Below, in pieces: positions 57,480 to 64,000 of a stretch of 64,000 nt of DNA. Numbering within the stretch: the first letter of the stretch is position 1; each line of letters starts with the position of its first letter. The notes beneath the pieces are model-generated. The model searched no databases, was not told the DNA's origin, and worked only from the letters and a program-made list of their open reading frames with translations. This DNA is from Brachypterus glaber (lineage: Eukaryota > Arthropoda > Insecta > Coleoptera > Kateretidae): NCBI GenBank assembly GCA_958510825.1, contig OY294050.1:42545249-42609248 (forward strand), written 5' to 3'. Position numbers and translations under genes: made by a program.

Positions 57480-58120
57480 TTTACAACCTTAAAAATATAC
57501 CAATTTTCACGAAAACTACCCCCCGCTTCTTAGGGGTGCAGTTAGAACTTTTTTATTATCAGATTCTCTTTCGGCAACCTTAAAAACCCCAATACACCAA
57601 TTTTCACAAAAACTACCCCACCCTCAAGGGGTGAAATTAGAAAAAAATTATTAAAAGATTCAGTTTTAGCGACCTCAAAAACCCCAATATATAAATTTTT
57701 AAGAAAACTACCCCCTGTCCTCAGGGGGTGGAGTAAGAATTTTTTTATTATCAGATTCACTTTCAGCAACCTGAAAAACCCCAATATACCAATTTTTACG
57801 AAAACTACCAACCGCCCCTTTGGGGGTGTATTTAGAATTTTTTTATTATCAGATTCACTTTCAGGAACCTCGAAAATCACAATATACCAGTTTTCACGAA
57901 AGCTACCCCCCACCCCTCGGGGGGTGAAATTAAAAAAAAATTATTTTCAGATTCATATTCGCCAACCCCAAAAACCCCTATATACCAATTTTGACGAAAA
58001 TATTGAAAATATTTAAAAATATTTACCCCCTCATCCCCTCGGGGGTGGAGTTAGAAAAAATTTATTATGAGATTCAATTTCAGCAACCTCAAAAACCCAT
58101 ATATATATATAGCAATTTTC
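57480..58120. repeat. Tandem array, ~98-bp unit, about seven copies
   Basis: The phrase CCAATTTTCACGAAAACTAC recurs at about 57501, 57598, 57692, 57790, 57888 and 57986, i.e. every 94-98 bp, with a last copy after a short insertion. Each unit contains a C-run and a G-run that can pair (CCCC...GGGG). Because 98 is not a multiple of three, the 123-codon minus-strand frame across it changes register in each unit and is not a protein gene. Confidence 0.88.
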
Positions 58121-58741
58121 AATTTTTTCTAAAAAAAATGTATTTTTCCCCATTTGCCCCCTTTGCCGCACCCCAATTTTTACCAAAAACAATCCCGATC
58201 GAGAGCTTTTGGTAACATACCTGTATGCCAAATTTCAAGTCTCTAGCTTAAAGCGTTTTTTAGTTATCGTGCCCACAAGATTTCCCGGACAGACCGATCG
58301 ACCGACCGATCGACAATTTTGTTTTTTTGCTCGAATTTGATTTATATCGACATAAAACGTCATCAAACGCAAAAATACACAAAAAAAAATTGAAAATTTT
58401 TGCACGAATACATGGCTTTCCGAAATTTTGAAAATTTTTAAAATGGGAAAGCAAAAGAGAAGAACATATAATGAGTTCGGTTTATAATTATTAATTATAA
58501 TTAGCACACATGTAGAAAAACTGAGGATATTGGTATATCCAAACAAGTTTTTATATTTATCAGTAAAATATGTAATATTAATCTTGAAAATATAATTAAT
58601 ACTATTAATTATTTTAAATAGGCGAAAGCGGGGGAATGGCGGCCCTAGGGTAATGGAGGCCATCGTATATCTCAGTTGTATATTAATTTTTCAATTTGAA
58701 TACTAGATGCTCCATGTACTCGTGGGTAATTCATAGTGCAC
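58121..58741. other. No gene seen; repeat-derived
   Basis: Begins as a continuation of the tandem array's flank; a CGATCGACCGACCGATCG run is near 58294-58312. The minus-strand frame here lacks protein features. Confidence 0.45.
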
Positions 58742-59151
58742 CTAAAGTTTATTTTTTAAGGTATAGTTATTTTAAACCTTCCCGCTTGTAAACAATCTCG
58801 AAATTACCATAGTAACGTAAGATACTCATGCGTCGTAAGCGAAATGACTAGGCTCAATTTACATAACCGTAAAACGTTGACGTGCCATTAACGAGAACAA
58901 AACAATGGTTTATTCCTCTATATTATTGGAACAAAAGCGATTTTATAAGCAAATTTTGTTTCTACAGGAATACAAAAGTGTTTTTAGCAACAAATTTATC
59001 AATTCTCTTTTTTTACATCAAAACATCATAAAAACAAAGTAAGTAAACAAAAATTATAAATTTTGCTTGTGTTGACATAGTGTAAATCGGACTGTGTGGA
59101 ATATTTAGCGGCACATTTAAAATAACCATACCTTAAAAAAATAAACTTTAG
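58742..59151. mobile_element. TIR element with ~36-bp ends (410 bp)
   Basis: CTAAAGTTTATTTTTTAAGG at the left is mirrored by CCTTAAAAAAATAAACTTTAG-type sequence at the right, extending through a TTATTTTAAA motif. The middle is unrelated and noncoding. Confidence 0.7.
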
Positions 59152-59547
59152 AATGGGATCGACGCCCAATCGATAAAGTAGAAAGTTATCAGAGAAAATT
59201 GCAATTTACCAGTTTTGATGTATCAAACTTCTAGTTTCAAAGGCATGTAACTAAATTAATTGAGCCTAATTAGTTACATTTGTTGTATATGTAGTATTAG
59301 TCTCTAGTATAGTTTCAATTCAATTCAATTTTCAATTCAATTTTATTCAAATATAATTATTATATATATATTATATATTATATTTAATATTGCCAAAGAA
59401 ATACTAATATGCCTCTCACATATATTTAATATTACTAGTAAAGATTTTATACCACATAGTACGTCTATGACTACTAAAAATTAAAATTTTTTTACCGAAA
59501 AATAATTATTTTCACAAAATTCAGACGATGGTGTCGATGCGCATCTA

Positions 59548-62415
59548 ATGACCTCTAATATTAATTTTAATATTGACGTTTTTCATTTTAATATTCAGTG
59601 CCTATCTAATAAAATCAATTTACTAGAGGCATACTGTTGTTCTAAAAAACCTTTATTTTTATGCATATGTGAGCACTGGTATTTAAATGATCAAATAAAT
59701 TTTTGTAAAATTAATAATTACGACCTGATAAACAGTTTTAGCAGAAAAAAAGCAATCCATGGGGGGACTGCAATTTTTGTTAAGAGTGATTTACTTTCTA
59801 AATGTAAACCTATTTTGTTCCTAAATAATCTTTCTATAGAATTGGTATTTGAATGCTCTGCGATGGTTTATAGCAAAACTGTCTGCATTTTATGTATTTA
59901 CAGGTCTAACACGGCAAATTGTGAAACTTTTGTTGGGCTGCTTTTTGAATCTATTAAGTATTGTCTTAATAATTTTAAATATGTAATTGTTTGTGGAGAT
60001 TTTAATATAGATAAGTTAAGAGATAAGGCTAATTTTAATAGATTAGAATATGTTTTTAATAGTTTTAAACTTAAGTCGTTAATCAATACATATACTCGTA
60101 TTTTTTCTTCAAAAAAATCCACATCTTATTCAACCATTGATTATATTGTTACAAACTTAGACGCTTATGAATGTTCCAACTTTGATATGGGGTACTCCGA
60201 TCATAATGCTCAAACTTTTAAAGGCATATATCAACTTGATCCTGTATCCACAGATTTACCTAAATCTAATGATGCTACTACTTACCGTAAAGTCACCAAA
60301 GAAAGTATTAATTATTTTAAAATTTTATTTGCTCGTGAAAATTTAGATTTTAGCTCTTGTACAGATTTTAATTTATGTTTTAATAATTTTTTTAACTCGT
60401 TTTTGTTCTGTTTTAATTGTGCTTGTCCATTAATTAAAAAAAAATCTAAAAAAAATAAAAAAACTAATAATTTAATTTTCTCTCAATCATTGTTAGATGA
60501 TATAAACCAACTTAAAAACTTAAATTGGATTCGTAAAAGAATATCAAATGAGGACACTCAAATAAGGTATAGGAACTTTAAAAAATATGTCAATAATAAA
60601 ATATCAACCGAAAAGAAAAATTTCTTTTCAAATAAAATTAAAAATGCTTCTAACAAAACTAAGGAGTCGTGGAATATAGTTAGAACTTTAAAAAATAAAA
60701 CAGCAAATAACAGTAAAATAACCCTTAACTATAATAATTCTATTGTTGATACAGATACTGACTGTGCTAATGTTTTTGGTAACTTTTTGTCCACCATAGT
60801 TGACACAACTCTTAAAGATTGTTTTGGTGAAAATCCTTCCTCTTCTTGCACAGTCGGTTCAAACTCCAATAATACTATGTTTTTTAAGCCCATTACTAAA
60901 AATGAAGTTGTTACTATTATAAAAGGTCTATCAAACAAAAAATCCACAGGCAGTGATGAAATTCCTATCAAATTATTAAAAGACTGTTGTGAAGAACTTA
61001 GCAAACCCTTGGCTGATTTAATAAATATGTCGGTGGAATCCGGCGTTTTTCCTGAAGCTTTAAAAGAATCTACAATAATTTTACTGTACAAGAAAAATGA
61101 TCCCCAAAATCCTTCAAACTATAGACCGATTTCCCTACTTAGTGTCTTGTCTAAGGTTTTCGAAAAGGCAGTATACAACCAACTAGTAGATTTCTTAAAC
61201 AAGTACAATTTACTAAATAAGTGTCAACATGGTTTTAGACAAGGCCTATCAACTGAAACTGCATCCATTGAAATGGTGCAGGAGATTTATGATGGTTTGG
61301 ATCGGGGCGAGTACGTGGTAGCCATTTCTTTTGATTTATCAAAAGCATTTGATACCCTTGACCCCAAATTCATGAAACCCAAACTAACCAAAACAGGTAT
61401 AAGAGGTTGCATTAATGATTGGCTAATTTCATTTTTATCTGGAAGAAATTTTAAAGTAAAAATTAACAAGTCCTTTTCGAAAACTTTTTTTCATTCAACG
61501 GGTACACCACAGGGCAGCATTTTAGGCCCATTATTGTTTCTCCTATTTGTTAACGACTTGCCGTTCTTTATTAAGGATGGAAAATTATTTATTTATGCAG
61601 ATGATACCACGATTGTAATCTCTGCAAATGATGTAGATTCTCTAATTATTAAAATTAATAACATTTTATCGGCCTTTTCAAAGTGGTGTGAAAAGAACAA
61701 ATTGATCCTAAATAGCGATAAAACTGTATTTATTGAATTTGGTCATATACGTAAAAGGTATGCAGATTTATCCAATAGCAATATAAAATTTTCAAATTCG
61801 ACTAACTTTTTAGGTGTACTTATAGACAAGAACCTTTCATGGACAGAACATATTAAAAATCTGTGTAATAAATTAAATAAACAAGTTTTTTTACTTAGCA
61901 CTCTCAAGGAAAACCTTGACATTCAAACCCTGTTAACCGTCTATTATGCCAATGTACATTCGCTTTTATCATACAACATTATAGTTTGGGGCCAATCTGT
62001 GGATATGGAAGATTTACTAGTCATTCAGAAAAGACTGTTAAGAATTATTTTTAAATTAGGTTTCAATGTGTCTTGTCGTGAATATTTTAAAAACTATCGT
62101 ATTTTAACTGTCGTGTCCATATATTTATTTAAGTTATTAATTTTTATTAAAAAAAAATGCAGTTCATTAAATACTCACAAAAGTTTTCATGAGTATCCCA
62201 CTCGAAACAGTAATCTTCTGGTTATTAAAAGATATAATTTGGCAATGCATAAAAAATCTCCTTATCATGCAGGCCAGTTTTATTATAATCTATTGCCAGA
62301 GTCTATAAAAATATTACCATTTAAAGCATTTAAAGCAAAAGTTAAAAAATTGCTCCTACAGGAAACAATTTACGGTTATAAAGAATTTGAAACCTTTGTC
62401 AAAACATGGAATTAA
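59548..62415 (+). CDS. LINE ORF2: AP endonuclease and reverse transcriptase, intact
   Basis: 955 codons without a break. N-terminal AP-endonuclease (about 1-230): FHFNIQCLSNK, the metal-binding Glu in CEHWYL, GGTAIFV, VCGDFNIDK, and the catalytic YSDHNAQTF. Reverse transcriptase (about 440-720): NYRPISLLS, FDLSKAFDTLD, TGTPQGSILGP and the active-site YADDT. A C-terminal region without RNase H follows. It nicks target DNA and copies its RNA there. A 3' UTR of about 220 bp ends in AATAAAG and an (ATT)n tail near 62630-62650. No ORF1 is visible in the 400 bp upstream, so the element may be 5'-truncated or lack it. It belongs to the APE-type (Jockey/CR1-like) LINEs. The intact frame suggests recent insertion. 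Confidence 0.92.
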   Translation: MTSNINFNIDVFHFNIQCLSNKINLLEAYCCSKKPLFLCICEHWYLNDQINFCKINNYDLINSFSRKKAIHGGTAIFVKSDLLSKCKPILFLNNLSIELVFECSAMVYSKTVCILCIYRSNTANCETFVGLLFESIKYCLNNFKYVIVCGDFNIDKLRDKANFNRLEYVFNSFKLKSLINTYTRIFSSKKSTSYSTIDYIVTNLDAYECSNFDMGYSDHNAQTFKGIYQLDPVSTDLPKSNDATTYRKVTKESINYFKILFARENLDFSSCTDFNLCFNNFFNSFLFCFNCACPLIKKKSKKNKKTNNLIFSQSLLDDINQLKNLNWIRKRISNEDTQIRYRNFKKYVNNKISTEKKNFFSNKIKNASNKTKESWNIVRTLKNKTANNSKITLNYNNSIVDTDTDCANVFGNFLSTIVDTTLKDCFGENPSSSCTVGSNSNNTMFFKPITKNEVVTIIKGLSNKKSTGSDEIPIKLLKDCCEELSKPLADLINMSVESGVFPEALKESTIILLYKKNDPQNPSNYRPISLLSVLSKVFEKAVYNQLVDFLNKYNLLNKCQHGFRQGLSTETASIEMVQEIYDGLDRGEYVVAISFDLSKAFDTLDPKFMKPKLTKTGIRGCINDWLISFLSGRNFKVKINKSFSKTFFHSTGTPQGSILGPLLFLLFVNDLPFFIKDGKLFIYADDTTIVISANDVDSLIIKINNILSAFSKWCEKNKLILNSDKTVFIEFGHIRKRYADLSNSNIKFSNSTNFLGVLIDKNLSWTEHIKNLCNKLNKQVFLLSTLKENLDIQTLLTVYYANVHSLLSYNIIVWGQSVDMEDLLVIQKRLLRIIFKLGFNVSCREYFKNYRILTVVSIYLFKLLIFIKKKCSSLNTHKSFHEYPTRNSNLLVIKRYNLAMHKKSPYHAGQFYYNLLPESIKILPFKAFKAKVKKLLLQETIYGYKEFETFVKTWN

Positions 62416-62650
62416 ATTATTTTATATTGTTTCGTATTTTAACCCCTATATTTAATCGACATCATGTATATGTATGTGAATATGTATTTATGTATATATA
62501 TATCTTTATGTTTATATTTATGTTTATGTTTATATTTATTCATCTTATGTATACGCTTACCTTAATGTAAAATTATTTATCTTTGACGATGTCTATCTAT
62601 GTAAAATAGCCTACGACAATAAAGTATATTATTATTATTATTATTATTAT
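62416..62650 (+). repeat. LINE 3' UTR and (ATT)n tail
   Basis: Pyrimidine/TA-rich 3' region with TATGTTTATATT repeats, AATAAAG near 62620, then about seven ATT units. Confidence 0.75.
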
Positions 62651-63249
62651 ATAATTATTTTACAATTGATGGTGATCCGCCTAAACTTACGTTTGTGTGC
62701 GGTATCCATGTATACATACATATGCATTTAGGACAATCTAATAGATTGATAATTAAATTTAGTTAATTTTGTGTTTTGGGTAAAAGTTTGTAAACGTACG
62801 GGGTTATAACGGCCGGGTACTGTTACGCCAGATACGTCATATTCAGTACCCGGCGAATTTCTAGTTATAGTCCAGTCTTCAAGTTAATAAAAGAGGCTTT
62901 ACCTGGAAATAATTCAGGAGTTTAGATTGTTGGTTTATTGGGTAGGGTTTAAGGCCGCAAATAAACAATTTTGCGAGATTGAACTCGATTTGGAACTGTC
63001 ATTTTTAACGTATTTTTCACAAAAAACGGACTTTTTAAAATATCTCAAGATCGATGCATCCTAGGACAAAAAACGTTTGATATGAAAATAAAGAGGACCA
63101 AATCTCCAACATTTTTTGTGTCATATATTTTTTTGTACGACTTATAGGTAATTCATGGCACCGCCTTAAACGCACCACTGTAGGGTTTTGGATTTTTTTT
63201 ATGACTCGGTTAGGAAGTCCAAAATACAGTGGTGATTCAAAAAGTCCAA
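62651..63249. other. No gene seen; hairpin near 62812-62854
   Basis: GCCGGGTACTG (62812-62822) pairs with CAGTACCCGGC (62844-62854), with weaker outer pairing ATAAC/GTTAT. The rest is unassigned; the minus-strand frame at 63035-63259 has no protein features. Confidence 0.45.
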
Positions 63250-63724
63250 ACCAAACCAAACGAAAACTTGTTCTCCTGAAAAATTACGTTTTTGTGACAT
63301 AGTGTCGTTAACCTCCGGGGTGCATATTTACCTAATAAATAATAAACTGAAAAGGGTGTTCTCTTAAACAATTAAGTAAATTTTCACTTCCTTCTTCCCG
63401 AGCCTGCACGCCTTTTAACCGTTTCCTCCTGTATCCATTTTTTCTTCTATCTTAACAAAACTCTCCGAATCAATAAACTTCGCCAAGTCTACTTTCTCAC
63501 ATCCTGCTTCCAATAACCCAATAGGTTGAGCTTTCTTAATCACTGAATTGATGCATTTCTAATTATGTACTTAATTAAATTAAATCCTTTATTGAGTATG
63601 TACTTTATAATAATTATAAATAATTTTGACAAATATTGTCAATATTGACAACTGCATTGTTTGTAAACAATTATTCAATTTACACAACTAGACTTTCTAT
63701 CTTGTTTTTTTTCGGATCCAACTG
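63250..63724 (-). mobile_element. Tc1-like element, copy B (end plus degenerate transposase)
   Basis: On the minus strand it starts TA|CAGTTGGATCCG (63724) and continues as in 14549-14705, then directly as in 16962-17510, including the degenerate transposase stretch. It lacks the 2.25-kb insertion of copy A. Homology ends near 63260. The far terminus was not found. Confidence 0.7.
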
Positions 63725-63743
63725 TACTGATTAATCGGTAAAC

Positions 63744-63791
63744 CTGAAGTTTAGTTACCGGGAATCGCGATTCCCGGTAACTAAACTTCAG
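63744..63791. repeat. Perfect 48-bp palindrome
   Basis: CTGAAGTTTAGTTACCGGGA is followed by ATCGCGAT and then its exact complement; there is no mismatch and no spacer. 63792-64000 holds nothing else recognised. Confidence 0.95.
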
Positions 63792-64000
63792 TTTTTCCAT
63801 AACGGAATCATTTTTTATAGTATATGAAAGATTGAACATAAAACTTAATATTATCTTCTGGCAGTAGAGCTGGAAATGGTTTAATAAATCAAGTAATTGG
63901 ACTACATCATTATAATCAAGTTGCTAGTAAAACATGTCCACTCTACTTTAAATAGTTGCGTGTCTAATAGGTGCTAATTATTTTAATTTATAGCTTGGTA

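Noticed and set aside
57542..57913. 123-codon minus-strand ORF with repeated VKIG-type phrases
   Set aside because: It lies wholly in the 98-bp tandem array; the period shifts the frame in each unit, so the repeats are not in register and it is not a coding sequence.

Overview
The window looks like insect nuclear DNA. It is very AT-rich and crowded with arthropod-type transposable elements: an env-bearing Ty3/gypsy element with a tRNA-Ser primer site, piggyBac-, Tc1/mariner-, Harbinger- and hAT-type elements, tRNA-derived SINEs and APE-type LINEs. A beetle or another insect with a large genome would fit, but the order cannot be fixed from the sequence. No CRISPR array, operon or bona fide tRNA/rRNA gene was found.

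Only one host gene is well supported. It lies on the minus strand: exon 1 (TATA box, start codon, signal peptide) at 48492-48291 and the last exon (glycine-rich, hydrophobic, His-rich tail) at 10793-10477. The GTAAGT donor and TTTTCAG acceptor join in matching phase, giving a secreted protein of about 172 residues with an intron of about 37.5 kb. Almost everything between the exons is mobile DNA.

Layout. 1-10.4 kb: foldback and TIR elements and a SINE with a 13-bp target duplication. 10.5-10.8 kb: last host exon. 10.8-24.2 kb: nested mariner/Tc1-like and iterated-motif TIR elements, including a Tc1-like transposase with a small intron. 24.3-27.2 kb: a piggyBac-like element flanked by TTAA and interrupted by a LINE. 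27.3-32.6 kb: more TIR elements, a SINE and an apparently exact 859-bp tandem duplication. 32.7-35.4 kb: broken LINE. 36.7-44.8 kb: a complete 8.08-kb errantivirus-like element with LTRs that appear identical and intact gag, pol and env. 46.5-47.9 kb: truncated LINE. 48.3-48.5 kb: first host exon. 50-59 kb: foldbacks, a Harbinger-type element, hAT-type elements and a 98-bp tandem array. 59.5-62.4 kb: an intact LINE ORF of 955 residues. 63.2-63.8 kb: a Tc1-like end and a perfect 48-bp palindrome.

The most striking system is the errantivirus-like element. Its pol carries an extra macrodomain resembling the ADP-ribosylglycohydrolase TARG1/OARD1, inserted between RNase H and integrase, with both known catalytic residues and their spacing kept. 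Gag and pol are joined by a T TTT TTA slippery site. An 11-codon leader ORF ends inside a splice donor, so the same start codon could serve as a short uORF on genomic RNA and as the env start on spliced RNA. A second theme is a set of TIR elements that share CCC...GGG ends and apparent 2-bp target duplications, each packed with its own short iterated motif.
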